Of a stretch of 64,000 nucleotides of DNA, positions 41,261 through 55,653 are shown in pieces. The notes under the pieces were generated by a model that was not told the origin of the DNA, made no database searches, and saw only the letters and a program-made list of their open reading frames with translations. The stretch covers positions 744,001-808,000 of the forward strand of contig NW_024104285.1 of assembly GCF_003945595.2 (NCBI RefSeq), given 5' to 3'. Within the stretch, counting starts at the first letter, position 1. Every line of letters starts with the position of its first letter. The stretch is from Pipra filicauda (lineage: Eukaryota > Chordata > Aves > Passeriformes > Pipridae). A program made the translations under genes and the position numbers.

Positions 41261-43348
41261 GGACTGGAGGAGAAAGTCTTGCTTCCAGGCACGGCGAGTT
41301 CAGTGAGTTAGAGTGAGGGACAAGTTGGTGTATCTTGCTGCATTCGAGGCTCTGATTTTCACACTAGCTGTCATGAAACAATACTATATAACTTAGCATG
41401 TTTCTGAGGGGAAGGGATGATAGACTCAAGCTGGAAGGCACAAATCTGTCAAATGGAGAACTTCATCTATCTTAGATGAACATTATCTTTTGCTGACGTC
41501 CGGACAGATCAGATTGCCAGTTACCACAGATGTGGTGATGCTTTCTGAGCACAAAAGACTAAGGGTTTGTTTGCACAGTGCTCTGGAAACCAAGTATAGA
41601 CTACACAGAGAAATGAGCATTTTCCCAAAATACATTGAGAAAACAATTGTTTCATTTATAAGGAAAGAAATGGCCAATTACACAATCTATAATGCTCTGA
41701 ACAGAAAGCCACAATAATAGCACTAAAATACCCCTCATCTAAATGAAATTATACTTTGTTTTGCATCTATGCATGATATTGGAACTGCAAATCTGCAACG
41801 TCAAGCCAAGTTACAAAAGGTGTGTTGTATTCCTAAGCAGCTACACTGGAGTAGCCTCATGTGAATGGTGAATTTTTGTGTTTACAAAGGCAATGTAATG
41901 CACCTCTGAGGCAAATTTCTAGAAAAATATGAAATGTCATGTTCAAAATCAGCTAAAGTAACTTTTATGCTAATAATGTGTTCTCGATTTTAATTTTGCT
42001 TTTGGCTTTGTACTATTGGATTTTAGTGATAAAGATTTAAATATTCTTAGCTAGTCCCCCCCCAAATACATTGTATATAATATTTTTCTTCCTTTTAAGA
42101 AGAAGTACAAGGAAGAGAAATAGGTAAATCTAAAATTTTATTCTTTTAGCTATCAAAGAATATATTTAAATTGAGTGTCAACTATGGATTGTGGCACTTG
42201 ACTGCATTAGTACGGTTATTTTTATTCCTGAAAGAAAGGTTTATTGCAAAGTAATTTATACTCTCTAACCCAGAAACATAATTGGTCTGAACACTTAAGT
42301 CCCATAGAGCTTTTGAAGCTGGGACACATAGCAAAGAGCATTTTAGACAATTCTGAAGAAACAAAAAGAAACATTGGGAAAAGGAATGAATTCTGAGTCA
42401 TCAGCTGTCAGTATTGAAATACATTTTTCTCTTATTGTGCTGTAATTGCTGGCTCTATTAATGTGATGTGTATTCTTGCTTTGGTTATTGCTGATGTTCC
42501 AAAGTCGAATAATTGTAGTTTATTCTCTGCTTTTTCAAGCAAATTGACATTTTCTGTTTCTCTTTTTCTCTTCTCTTTTTCTTTTGAGTCAGGATATTCC
42601 TCTGTGCTTTTCAGAATGGGATATTATATGACTTTTTTACTTGGAGACTGTATTTTCCTCTTTATTTTAACCCAGCCATATAATTTTCATCCTCATTTCC
42701 ATTAGGGATTTTTCAAAAAAAGCTGCAGCAGTTCAAAAGGTATAAACAAAAGAGTAGTTTCTGTTTTTTTCCTCAACCTGCTTCCCATCTAATATAAAAA
42801 ATAGTATTCTGTCACTTACATATAATTTTTTTGTGAATAGACCTTTCTTTGGAAAGCCAACAAATATTGTGAATACCATAATTTGGAAGTCAGTCTTACA
42901 AACAGACCCTGAAGGATTGATAGAATTTTCCTGCTTTCCATCAGCCTTGCACACCTTTTGTTGTTTTACCTAAATGAAGTATTCATCCAAAATGAATATC
43001 CAAGATACTTGCTATTATTGTCCAGTATCAGAACTTGAACAATTTCCTTGAAGTTTCTAGATTACTTAGTTCTGTGTCAGATTTTACACTAATTGAATGT
43101 TTTTTTTTTTTCATTTAAATTCTGAAGTAGTCCAGTAGTTGTCTCTCACTCCCCAAAAATTGTCATTCAGGAGAAAAATGTTCTTAGTGTGTGTTTTAAT
43201 ATTTGCTTCTGAATATTTTTGGTTTTTTATAATTCAGATTTTGAAATGCATTTTATTAAGACTTCTTTATCCTTTTGTTATATACATTCACAGATAATCT
43301 TAGCTGTACTTTTGTCTTTTCAGTCTCTCCTTGTCTCTGTTTCCAAAG

Positions 43349-43684
43349 TGTGCAACTTCCTCACAAGGGGCAGTGGAGGGACAGGCACTGATCTCTGCTC
43401 TGTGGTGACCAGTGACAGGACCCAAGGGAAAGGTTGGAATTGAGTCAGGGGAGGTTTAGGTTGGATCTCAGGAAAAGGTTCTTCCCCCAGAGGGTGGTTG
43501 GGCACTGAAGAGGCTCCCCAGGGTAGTGGGCACAGCACCAAGGCTGAGAGAATTCAAGGAGCATTTGGGCAACACTCTCAGGGACGGGGTGGGATTGTTG
43601 GGGTGTCCTGTGCAGGGCCAGGAGTTGGACTTGGGTGATCCTTGTGGGTCCCTTCCAGCTCAGGATATTCTGTGATTCTCTGAT
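43349..43684 (+). mobile_element. CR1 LINE fragment, 3' end, sense
   Basis: A long, well-preserved CR1 3' region: GGGGCAGTGGAGGGACAGGC, GTGACCAGTGACAGGACCCA, GGGGAGGTTTAGGTTGGATC, AAAAGGTTCTTCCCCCAGAG, GGGCACTGAAGAGGCTCCCC, GGGTGTCCTGTGCAGGGCCA and the terminal CAGGATATTCTGTGATTCTC. It is 5'-truncated and lies in the transcriptional sense of the gene. It is the reverse-oriented relative of the copy at 21349-21560, with the same diagnostic terminal segment. The open frames across it on both strands (for example 43445-43912 minus) are repeat-derived. Confidence 0.96.
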
Positions 43685-43775
43685 TATCTCTGCCAGCCTT
43701 GCTGAGTACCAAACAGAACGGACAGCAATAGAACTTGTTTTGTTTCTCTGCTGGTTTTCGCTTTCAAGGTTGCTT

Positions 43776-43786
43776 GGGGGGGGGGG
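43776..43786. repeat. G11 tract
   Basis: Eleven consecutive G residues followed by TGGG, about 90 bases after the CR1 3' end. A low-complexity tract, potentially able to contribute to a G-rich DNA structure. Confidence 0.85.
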
Positions 43787-43850
43787 TGGGCTCCTAAGAG
43801 GCAAAAGCACGTGCACTTCAACCATAATGAAGAGAAAAATAAGCATTGTT

Positions 43851-43867
43851 AAAAAAAAAAAAAAAAA
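43851..43867. repeat. A17 homopolymer
   Basis: Seventeen A residues. CR1 elements do not end in poly(A), so this is probably not part of the neighbouring CR1. I recognise no retroposed gene before it. Confidence 0.88.
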
Positions 43868-44055
43868 TTGTTCAAAGAATCTGATTGCAGAAATAAAAAG
43901 GACACAAACCACCCCAATGGTCTTTCTCAGTATTGTGTTATGTGGATGGCAGGATGATTATTTGCAATGTTTACGACTTCTAAAAAAGATCAAATTTATC
44001 ATCATTCTTCCTACCAAACTTTGGAGAGAATAAATGAGCAATCTGAATATAGTTG

Positions 44056-44070
44056 TTTTTTTTTTTTTTT
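44056..44070. repeat. T15 homopolymer
   Basis: Fifteen consecutive T residues, a low-complexity intronic tract. Confidence 0.88.
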
Positions 44071-47000
44071 ATTTAGGGCAGTGCTGTATGCAAAATAGTG
44101 ATGTCAGTTGTCTTGAAGTCCCAGTCTCATTTTGTAGTGGTTTCTAAGCCAGTATCATTTGTGCTTTTGTGTTGCTTTCTGTAACACACACTCTGTGCCC
44201 TGGTGATGTGATCTTTGAGGGTCACTGAACTGTTTTTTGTTACTGGCCTGCAGAGTAGCTGTGAATGAGTCACTTCTGCTTTCCCTGCCTCAGTTTCCTG
44301 ACAGCTCTGTGATGTGAGTGATACTCACTTGACTTGAGAATGGTCTTGCTGGATGAAAATGAGTTTCATCTGATCTTGTATCCTGTCTCTAACATTTGAT
44401 ATCAGATACTTAGGACAGATTGTAAGAACAGCACAAGCATATTTTCCCAAGCTATTCCTGAGCTTCTGCTAGTTTGAGGCTCACGGGTTTCTTGCTCAGC
44501 AGTGGTGGTTCTGCTACTCAGATTATCTACAAATAAAATTAATTTGGTTCATATTTGAAGTATGTATATGCTTGAGCTAAGATGAGGAGGAAAGGCCAAA
44601 TATATAAGCAGAATTTGTTCTGCTACCCAGTTGCAGAAAACTTTGCACATACTAATGGAATATGGTTTTCTCCTAAGTTTTCCTGTGTTAAGGAACTGGA
44701 AGAACAAGGCTTTTTTAGACATGAATTTACCTTTGTGGAATTAAAACCTGGGTGGTTTAGATGCTTCCATATTATTGATTGGTTTTAATAACAACTTCAT
44801 AATTATTTGACGTAGGAGCATATAATTGAGTGTTCCAGTTGGCTGAAAATCTCTCTCCCAGGCCCAAAACCTTTCACAGTCAGGTGTGTTGAAGTCATAC
44901 TTTAACATCCAGGAGACTGGAAGAAATGGTAAAACCACCAGTCTCCTCATCACTCTTGTATTATTCAGGTAATACTAGAGAGTTCCCACAAACAAGAGTG
45001 AAACCTTTCAGAATCTATTTTTAGTATTGTTTTGAAGTTCAGCTACATATTTGTCACAGCGTAGCATATGCTTCAGGCCACTGAGTTTCACAAGCAAGGT
45101 AAAAAAGAAAATTCATTTTGTTACTCATTGCCACCAACAGAGACCTGACTAACAGTTGTGCACAGTGGATTTTCTTTTCCTCCTCTTTTTTCTTTTTTTT
45201 TTTCTTTCTTTTTTCTCTCTATATGCTTGTGGGTGGAACAAGTTTATCCATCAGAAGAGGTTTTAGGCTAGTAGCTTACACTGTGCTGATTGGGAATTTG
45301 CATTGGAAATATTCAGTATCACTGTAGATCAAAAGACAAAAGTTCATGCTGCAATACTCTGTGCTACCTGGATGTGGACTCACTGAAAACTAAAGAGATG
45401 TGTTACTCCACATATTACTGTGGAATGATGGGTTGGCTTTTCCTGCTGGGCAGCTGTTGGAACTAATCAGATTGTGCCTAAGAGCATAATAAGGAAAAAC
45501 TTTAATAATGCTTAGCTCTCTTGGAAGCTCTGTTGCTTCAGCTGTCATACTCACTTTCACTAATTTAGTTTAGGTTTGCTGTTTTGTTAAAAGCCATAAT
45601 GCTGGATTTCAAAACATATTTCACTTAATTTTACATTTCACAATGGGTACTTCCACATATATCCACAGTAGGCCTCCTCTTATGTTACCAGTAAAGTTAA
45701 TTGAGTGTGGAACTAGAGTTTTACCTCTGTAGGTAGAATGCATAACAAATTTAGTGTCACCTTAGGATTTGCAGATAGTGCTCTATATTGTGAATCCACA
45801 TAACAACTGAAAACACTTTTGTTGTACTGAGCAGTCCTGCAGATTTCTGTGAACAAATCAACTGAATCCTACCTTGGAGAGCACTTGCTTTGTCTTCTTT
45901 CAGTATCTTTGAATTTGACGTCTAATGACAGATGTAATATTTGGTAGAACATCCTAGGCGTGTGTTAAAAATAGAAACATGCCTAACAAAAATTTTGAAT
46001 TCAGAACCAACTGTTCATTCACTGCTTCATAAACATAAAAAATTGAATTTTTGTTAATGGCTTATTACCTTAACATGCAAGAATCCTAACAAAACACTAA
46101 ACTTTTTAAAATAAAGAAATAGAAATTAATTAATGTACAATTCAAGAGTTAGACTGAGTCTCTGTGTCTAAGTAGCAAATTAAGGACTGTTTAAGTTAAA
46201 TTGTTTGAGGTGTGCTTTGTTTTCCATGCTGATGGCCAGTTTCCCAGATGATGAACATAAGCTAGCATGTTACTGCTGGATTTTTGTGTTCGTTTATTCT
46301 ACTGGTTTTGTTTTGGTAGATTCAGCTGTTTACTTCACATTTTTAGAGTATGAAGGCTAAACTTCACATTGAATTATTCAGAGCATGTTATCATCCCCAG
46401 AGGGTGCTTTCTTCCAACCACTTTCCTAGTTCTAACCTGCATGTGGCTGAGAGATGCTGTCTTTGCTAGCAAGTGTCTGAAAGTAAGATTAATTCTCTGG
46501 GCACTGTGATGGTTGTTTAACCGGGGGTTATTATCATACAGGAGCAGTTGTGAGGAGTCTGGGGAAACTTTTCAGTTCTTGTTTGCCACACTGACACCTT
46601 TGTGGCTGAAATCATGTTAGTTGCCCAAAAGCTGCTGATATTTTGCACTGAGGAAGAGGCCGCAGGTCCAATCTCTGTGTGTGCATATTACTAAGTTTTG
46701 TTGTACCACAAACAGTATGTGTCCTGTTATTTGGAGACATCTGTTTTAGGACAGTGATTGAATTAACCTCAGGAAAGTACTTTATGTGTATCCAGACATG
46801 GGAAAGCTCGCTTTTTACTTTCACTTGGATTGTACGAGTCGTTACTGGGCAGAAATGACTTCAGCTATCTTTGCTTAATTTGCTTTTTCTGGTTTAGCAC
46901 AGTTAGTGTGAGGTCAATCACATTGCTAAATAACTCTTGAGCTGTTTTATTTAACCTGGCTTTAGCCTTCCTGTGGAGATCCACCCCATCACTCACTTTA

Positions 47001-48189
47001 CTACCAAGATTAACCACTCTCTGCATTTTTTCCAGTGAGTTGTGGGAGAGCTTGTCTCAGTTTACAATTTATTGAAGGATACATGTTACCTGGTGAGACT
47101 AATCTAGATCTTTGCAACAGGAGATGGATAATATATTTACCTTCTGAAGCTGGTGTTCTTAATCCTTAAATATTGTCTTATGGTGTTCTGTGGTTTTATA
47201 GGAGGTTTTATATTTTTTTTTTTCCTCTTAGACAGAAAATCCTTAGCCATAATTTTTAATGTATATTCACAACTGTACTGCTACTCAGGAATATGAACCG
47301 TGAACAAAAACTAAGGAGAAAAGCTGGAATGGAATCATGAGTGTTTGGTGTTTTCTCCATAAACATGACATTCTAATATTCTTAAATTTATTTCTCTTGC
47401 AAATCAGTGATATCAATTTCATCTCTGACTTTAAGTCTTGGAAATATCACAAGTGTATTCAATTAGAGTGAAATTGGAATTTTATTTTTGTTTATAGAAA
47501 GGAATATATTCTTGAGTATAACTATATAGAGAAATATATATCAAATACACTTTTAAGATTTTTGATTCCAAACTCCCAGGGAAACTTCTTCTTGGAATAT
47601 AAATCATTAAGGAGCAAGTCATAGCAATTTATTTACCAGAACTTTCAATACACACAGGTAGCATGAGATTTCTTTTCCAAATTGACTTTCAGACTCGAGT
47701 TATTGCCTTACAGTAAGGAAATGTTTCTTCCTTTTTATCTTGCTTCAGTTCTAGTGATTCAGATAAATAGGAGTTAGTAACACTGGAGGAGGAAGAAGTC
47801 AAGTTGCCTTCCTGATAAATCCAGCACCAGAAAATACATCTTTGGTTTATCCCCTACATTCCTTGATCACTGTGGTGAAAAGACTTTTGTTTAATGAGTT
47901 TTAGAATTCAGTGTCCCTGGGACTATTTTTAGTATTTAGTGTCTCTCCGTGTGTCTTCTCAGCAACTGTCTCTGATTTATTACTCTGAAATTGCAGTATT
48001 ATTTATTATCTTCCAATGTGCAGTGAAGTGGCATCTTGCACTTACTTACGTCACATGCTTTTGCAGTTTAATATGGTAGTTTCACTGTTATTTTCTGAGA
48101 GTAATAAAAAAAGGATAAGTTTTCATTCCTTGAAAAAGTATAGCTTTATTTCTTTCAAAAGCAAAACTGATCCCACAGAAGTTAAACAT

Positions 48190-48205
48190 CACACACACAC
48201 ACACA
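48190..48205. repeat. (CA)8 microsatellite
   Basis: Eight CA units inside the large intron. A simple repeat. Confidence 0.92.
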
Positions 48206-51200
48206 TTTTTCTTATTTTGAGTTTTACAAAGCCCTGCAGAGTGGAGGCTTTGAACGAGACTTATGGTTGGGTCACTTCAGCAGTATTTTGGGCAGGCCTA
48301 GAATTCCAAAAGCCTGTTTGTGGAATCTGGGGGAAATCTACTCCATATGGAAGATGTAAACTCTTTTCTATTAGAATTTTTTTCCTCATGCTGTTGTATT
48401 TTTGTCCAGATGAATAGTGAATTTTCTGCACTAAGGCTGTGGATTTTTTTAATGTCAACATTCATAAAACAGTGAGACATGCACATTATGAAAGTTTTGT
48501 CAACATTTTTTCCTAAAAGTGTAAACATAAAGGGAAGATACAGTGCTTTAGCCCACAGCTGAACTTTAGCTTTTGAAGGGTCTTAGATCAAATAAGACAA
48601 TCTTGTTAAATAACCCCTTGAAAAAGCTACAGCATCAGAGGTTAGGGTATGGATTTGTCTTGTTTAGGATGCCATGGATTTAAAGATATACAGCTCAGCT
48701 GAATTTTTGTGTATGTGTGTGTGTAAGAGGGAATGAGAGAGCAACTATACATTAATGAATGTTGATTTGCAAATATTTATACTTCTTTTTAACAAAGGGC
48801 ACAGGTTTCCAGTCTCCTATTTTTTGTTTTTCCGTTCGTCACAAGCCAAATCCATTTGTACCTATCACCCTCAGTTTCCACTGAAATTATTGGAAGCTGA
48901 GGATGCCAGACAATCTCTGCTTCAGGGTAAAGGAATTTCCAGAAATGCCTCAGTTGTTTCTATTTTCTTGTGTACAAGTGGCTGTCAGTTTTCATCTCCT
49001 TCCACCTGAAAGTCCTGATGTGCTCACAGAGCAGGTAGTGAGCAGGAGGGCACTGCAGGTTCACAGCGCACCAACACCCCGGCAGTGTCCGCCTGAGAGC
49101 TCCAAAATGTGCCACTGGGAGCCTCAGAGACCTTGTTTGGCTGTCGAGGCCAAATGAGGCTGTGATTTAGGAGCTGTTGTGAGCAGCAATACAGAATTGT
49201 TAGTGCTTCCCTCCAAAGGCACAGTGCTGCGTTAGAGACTTGTGCTCATTTATTTCTCTTTTTCAGAGACACTCAGTTCGGTGCCTGTTGCTGTTCTCAG
49301 CTAGGAAATTGAGCAAATATGTAGTTGTCACACAGATATAATGCAAATATTCACTTGTGGAATATATTGTTGCCTCACATAAATCCTAATTTTTTTTTCT
49401 TCATTATGGATCTATAGCGGAACTCCAAAGACAGGAACATACTGAAGGGCAAGTCAGGTATCTGGAGCTTTATCATGGCAATTCAGAGTAAAGCTCAAAC
49501 ATATTTCATACCTGAATCTGTGTCCCCTCAGGTTTATTGAAAATGTAGGGTTTTGTTCAATAGAATGTCTGTGAACATTTCTGAACAACTATAATAGAGG
49601 AGATTAAGAGGGGAGATTATCTCCCTGGTTGTTACCAGCTGCTATTGACGTCTCTTGTTTTGGTCAAAGTATCTCTAAATGAGAGAACTTTGTTTGAAGT
49701 TTAAAATTCTAAAGTTTCGTTTGCAAACTTTAACATTTTAAAGTTTATCTTTAAACATGATTGGTAATTCAGAAGTGATTGCCTTTTTCAGATAAGCTGC
49801 AAGCCTCGGACAATCAATAAAATGTCTCTGTACTTCAATTTCCTTTCTTTAGTTAGTGTGCTCTTACTCTTTATGTGGCAAGAGTATCGTGAACATAGAT
49901 TCCTTAAAGTTTTGGAGTGCAGCTGCATATTTTTCTGAAATATATAATTGTGTGTCTACAGTGCATTGTGGAAGACTACTCAAGAATGGCCCAGTTTTTT
50001 GGAAAGCAATTATCTTGGTAATTTTATGTCAGGTTCTTGAAGTAACGTGGATACACCATTACTCCTACCTCAGTTTGTAGAGATAGATGAAATTAATTTT
50101 TATTAAAAGAGAAGCTTCAGGTTTCTGTTTTCTTTTAGGTTTTGGATTTGTTTGTTTGTTTTTAATTACAATCCATTTTTCAAAAGAGAAATTAGATTTC
50201 ATTATAAAAAAACAGCCCAACCTGAAACAGCATTTCAGAGACCAGAGCTGTAATACGGAAAAAGAGTTAGTCATTAAACCTGGTGTTGTCTTGAAAATGT
50301 GAAGTGTATGTGTGTTGCCACTTTCCAGCTCTTCCTGTTCTCTTCCCTGTAAAACTTGTAGATTAAAAATATTAACACTTTTTAAGTATATACTTTCAGG
50401 CTTGCTTAAGTGTAGACTGGAGAAATTAGGGCAGCAAAAAAGTAAACATATTAAAAATATGGTATTCACTGTCTCTAATTGTTTTTCCTCAGTGAAGTGA
50501 ACATGATCAAATAAACACATTCCACAACTAAATGTCAGGAATTGAGTAGGATGCAAAAATATTCCACCTTATAAAAAAATATCTCTATCTTATAGCTATC
50601 TATCTTAGAAAATAAAGTTCAGAGTGTTTAGAATATGGCAAGATTCAAAGGCAATCTTTGCAGAAAGAGTCAAATCATCTAAAAGGCTTGAGGAGCAATG
50701 TAATTGTTAGAACTGTTTAAGTTTTGTTACAGTAACATAAAGAAGTAATTTCCTGTTCAGGTAAACTCCACAGCCCTTTTTTCTTCTTTTTCAGAGAATC
50801 AGTATTAGATGCATTGATTGTCTGCTTCTTCATTCCATGTTGTACTTTTTACTGTTCCTTCCCAGTATGAAATGGTTCATTATAACCCTTGTGTTCTATT
50901 GATCCCATCTCCAGTGTTTTACTTGCTGCCTGCTTCACAGGACAAGTACAGTTTTGTGTGGGGTTGTGTACATGGAGAGGAGATTGTTGGCAGTGTTTTG
51001 CATTTGTAGAAGCTCTTATAGAATTGCAGGTAGAAAAGAAGCAAGTTATGATATAGACAATGCTGGTAATATGATGTCCTTAACTTTAACGTAGGAACAG
51101 AGCTAATTAGGATTCCAAATGTACAAAATGCACTTTAGGTTTATGCATAATTGGAAGCTTCCAAGTCCTATTTTTGTAGCTGATCTGGACCTTTAAGTTC

Positions 51201-54200
51201 TGTTTATTCCAACCTAAGCTTTTGCTTGCTTCAAAGGAAACCGATTGAAACAGTGCATAACACTGACAGAAAATCATAAATTACCAAAAGTCATAGGAAT
51301 CTTGGCCTACAGATGAAAAGGCTGTAGATTCTTTGACAAAGAGAATGTTTCAAATCTGTAAGCAAATTTGCATCTGCTGAGGTTTGCGTTATAAACATTT
51401 CTTACCTTTGTAATTTTCTTTTTCTCCCTTGAAGTTCTGCCACTCAGTTCACGAGGTACTGCCAGTACTAGGAACACATATTTCAAGTGACTTTGGGTTG
51501 TAAGATGTGGAATATCATGAGAGTACTGACTATGGAGTCTTTATGCAGGGCAGCTGTCCAACATGGACAGTAAATGACACATGTGTAAGTAATAGAAGAT
51601 GAAGAACCTTTATTAGAGCTACAATACAATAGTTTTGATCTGAGTGTGTTACTATGCACTCGTTATAGAAACATAGGTCCATTATTGCCTGTGAGGTAGA
51701 ATATTTTGTGTTTAAGCTTTTGACTCAGCTTTAGGAATTCACAATTTCACGTCCAAAGTATTACCTTTGAAAGAAAAATGTAAGTTTAATTTTTAGCTTT
51801 TATTAGAAATGTTGTCCGTTGTACAACTGGGTCAGATTTCAGCACAAAGAACTGAAATTATGCTGCTATACTTTTTTCTTTGCTAATATAACAGCAGAGT
51901 TACAGAGCAGTTCCATATGACTTGACAAAAACAGAGAAGGAAAAAGTGTCGGGGACCTGCAAAGGTTTTCTGTGTTGCTACATCTGAAATAACTAGCAGT
52001 AGGCAAACATGCATTATTATCTGGACTTTCTGAAAAAATTTTAGGGCCCTTTGAACACACAACTACATTTCAGCAAAAGGTGTTTTTATTAAGTGGTTAC
52101 TTTAATGCATTACTGATTTCCTTTCTAATAAGAAACTGATATTTTAATATTTTTCTTCCTTTTTTTCTCTGAAGAATATTGTGGTAATGTAATAAATGTG
52201 TACTTCTAGGTTGTTGCAATATTCATTGAAATTCACAGAACATTAGCAAAAGTTTGAGATTCGCATGTTGTCTGGCCCTTCCCTTCGGTTTCAGATTCAG
52301 CTGAACTAAAGACACACATCATATGATGTGTTTGTTATTTACAGTACATGAAGAGAAGTATTGATAATAAGTATAGAGTGAAACTGTAGACACAAAACAA
52401 TGAGCTGTCTTTGCCCTTGTGTTTTTCTCTAAAAGTTCAGAATATTCTCTGGAATGAAGATTGAAGACAGTGTTGTTCTCCTCTTTGTCAGTTAACAATG
52501 GATAATTATTATATACAAATACATCATTTGTATGTTTAAGAAATAATCACTAGTAGCCTTTCTTAATTTGAATACTTTGTATTACAGTCGGTTTTGTGTG
52601 GTTATTTAGCACAATGTTCCTTCCCTTCCCTATTTCTTTGAGAAATTACTGCATTCTATCAACTTACTGGTCTGCAAGTGTAAGTTCATAAGGTGTTTTG
52701 AACACAGCAGACCGTGTCACTGTTATCAGCATTAGCCAGAAGCTGCTCTTTTTTTCCATTCTTCTCGACAACATCCAGGTAGTCAGTACCCCATAGATTT
52801 AACAAAACACTGTGGTGAAATACTGTGATATATCTATGTGTAGACTTGTGGTGCACTTTGTCACATACAGTCCTGTCTGTAGTGCTAGAAGCTCTTCTAG
52901 TTTTTAGTCACACTACGTGTCCATGTGTCGTTGATTATGTGTTTATGAAACTACCTAAATGTTACAATTTTTAAAATGCTCTCTAATTTTTTATTTACAT
53001 GACAGCCCAAAACAGCTCCGAAAAGGACATTTGGATCCATTACAAATGATCAGGTAGGGAGTGTTCAACAAGAAGGTTTCATTATCTGAGAGGCTGTGTA
53101 TGTAAATCCACTAAAAAATATGTTATTAAAATGGAATAAGGTAACAGAGATCCTCATTGCCCTGATGCTGAATCTTGTGATCAGGGCCAGAGCCTCTTTA
53201 AAGCTTTTTTATTTCTCACTCCCATCCTTCTGTAGTGCTGGAGACACTGATGTAGCAGATTATTTCTACCAGTCATTTTAATGGCCAAAGGTACTCTATA
53301 TACTCTTTAACTTCACTGAGGTTTTAAGGGTGATAGAGCCATTTACTTCAACATCAAGAATTTAATCCTCAAGGTTTTTCTTCATGTTTCTTGGTTTAGC
53401 TCTCAATTTCTTTGCTCATGACGGAGAGAATTAGATATTTATAATCTTAAAAATATATTTCTTGAATGTTTCATTTTTTTGAATGTTCAGAATGTGAGAA
53501 ATATCTATTCTCAGAAAATGGGTTTGTTAAATTATCCCTTAAACAACATGAAATAAACTTGCTTGCATTAAGAGAAAATCTACTTCTCTATAATATATTT
53601 TTATGGTTTAAAAAGGTATGTAAACCTGTAGTGAATAGGGAGAAATACTAATGGATAATATTTTCTGCCACAGAAAATTATTCAAGTGTTAATAATGAAC
53701 TTGGAAGAGATCTTTGCATTCCTTTTTGTTTCTCCAGTAGTTTATTGCTACTCATGGGGAACCAAAGCATGATATTTTATATCAAATTAATATGCTATAA
53801 TGAAAAATACCTTTCCCATACTTGATAAGAAAAGCAGAGATGGGTATGCAGATGTAGGGCCACGTGTTGGAAGTGTTGTAGTTGTGGGATCTAATGACAG
53901 AATAATCAGTGCCCATCTGTCAACTTGAGTACAAATAAAGAAGTAAAAGAGAGCTGACAGGTTGTTTTTACTGTGACTTCTGTTAGATTTTTTCCCCCCG
54001 GGAATCTATGTTAAAACATAGAGTATATAATTTATAATTTCTCAGTAATTATGAAATTTATTTCAAATAACTGCTTGTCAGATTGAATATGAGGGAGAAA
54101 CTCCTGCTCTGCCTTCATGGAGATCAGCATAGAATTACCATTCTAAAGTTTACCCTAATTGGTTCAAAATGTATATCTTGATTTGGAAACAATTTGCAGG

Positions 54201-54607
54201 GCTTATATTTTCATGCCTGCTGCTAAAGCAGCCAAAACTGTATCTGTTTTATTGCTTCAAAATGTATTCCAGTTCACTTTATACTATCCCTAGTTGCAAC
54301 TTATTGTTGTCACAAATTCTGTGCAAGTGGCACAGCAATTTTTGATATGTGGGTGAATAGTTCTTTCCCGTGAAATAAATGATTACTCACATAGGGTCAA
54401 ATTCTGGCTTTGAGAAAACAAATCAATGATAGAGTATATCCTTACATAGGAGTGTGTAGAAGCTCTAAATGCATTCATTTAATAGTGGGTAGCAAGATAC
54501 AGTGAATACAAATCCTTTACAAGTAATGAGAAATCAGGAACCTTGCACTCTTGGGAACATTTTCTTTTGCTTTGTTCTTAAGTGTCTTAAACCACTTTAG
54601 AACACAA

Positions 54608-54720
54608 CAGCTCCGAGCACTGAACCTGGTCTAGTGGAGGGTGTTCCTGTCCCTGGCAGGGGGTTGGAATGGGATGATCTTTAAGGTCCCTTCCAGCCCA
54701 AACCATCTATGATTCTATGA
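54608..54720 (+). mobile_element. short CR1 LINE 3' fragment, sense
   Basis: GAACCTGGTCTAGTGGAGGG, TGTTCCTGTCCCTGGCAGGG, GATGATCTTTAAGGTCCCTT and CCATCTATGATTCTATGA form the classic last 110 bases of an avian CR1, including two copies of the ATTCTATG-type terminal repeat. It lies about 1.1 kb upstream of the large coding exon and far from its splice acceptor, so it should not affect splicing. Confidence 0.96.
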
Positions 54721-55625
54721 CAGTTACATGAGTGAAGGTGAAAGACAACCACAATAGGTAGAGAAAGAACCAGACTGGGCTCGCTGGTTCATTATTACAA
54801 ATATGACACTTAAAAAGATAATTCTAATTAGTCCATAACTTTATCATTAATTTCTTTGTTCTGGTCATCCCATACATTCAGATTTAGTTATTTGCATTTT
54901 AGCTCTGTCCTCTTGGAAGATGGTTAGAAACTGCTTTTGCATCATTTCTTCCTCTGAAGGGTGAGATGTGAGAAGAAATGATAATTCTGAGATTCTTAAT
55001 GCCTGTTTGTCTGAAGAGACAGAAGAAGAGGGAATTTAGTTCTAGATTCCAATATTGATTTTAGCAGATTTGTCAACACTAGTGTTTTAAAAAAGCTATG
55101 TTTGTGCAATATGTGTAGCATTTGGGCACAATTCCAGAGGTGTTCAACAAACCCCATGAAAAATATTGATTATTTTCAAATTGATCTCACAGTTCTGTGA
55201 CATGTTTTGAAATGGAAATAAATCTTCTTTTCTCCTGGGTTTGTAATTTTCACAGCAAATATAAAATATGCAATGATGAATACAGAAATAGTTTTAGTGA
55301 GTTTTTAAACATATTTCTAATAAACTGTTATGCCTTAGTTTTGTCTGTGCCATCTAACACCTGAATTATGCAGTAAGCCCTTTTTCAATGATGGTGTTGG
55401 GGTTTTTATGCTAACGGTTTTAGATCATGTCCAGACTTGCTCCACGGAGGAACAGTCCCTTTATCTTTGTTGGTTTCCTTGAAATTAAATATTGGTGTAG
55501 GTCCTCCAGTGGCTTCATTCCTCATCTCTACTCTCACTCATACAGTAGAGAAACTGAATTACATCTGTCCAGGAATTTAATAACTTTTCTGTAGAAATGG
55601 AGAAACTGCATAAAAACCCCAAACA

Positions 55626-55653
55626 CCCCCCCACCCCCCACCACCTTTCCCCC
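55626..55653. repeat. C-rich low-complexity tract
   Basis: Short C runs separated by single A residues, followed by CTTTCCCCC and a T run. It lies about 210 bases upstream of the exon acceptor. No function is visible. Confidence 0.75.

Noticed and set aside
43445..43912. 155-codon minus-strand open frame
   Set aside because: Much of it (roughly 43445-43684) is the antisense of a CR1 3' untranslated region and the rest covers homopolymers. It is not a gene.
48755..49157. Two overlapping 84-codon frames in locally GC-richer sequence
   Set aside because: The frames overlap in different phases, have no recognisable homology, and lack splice sites or conserved motifs.
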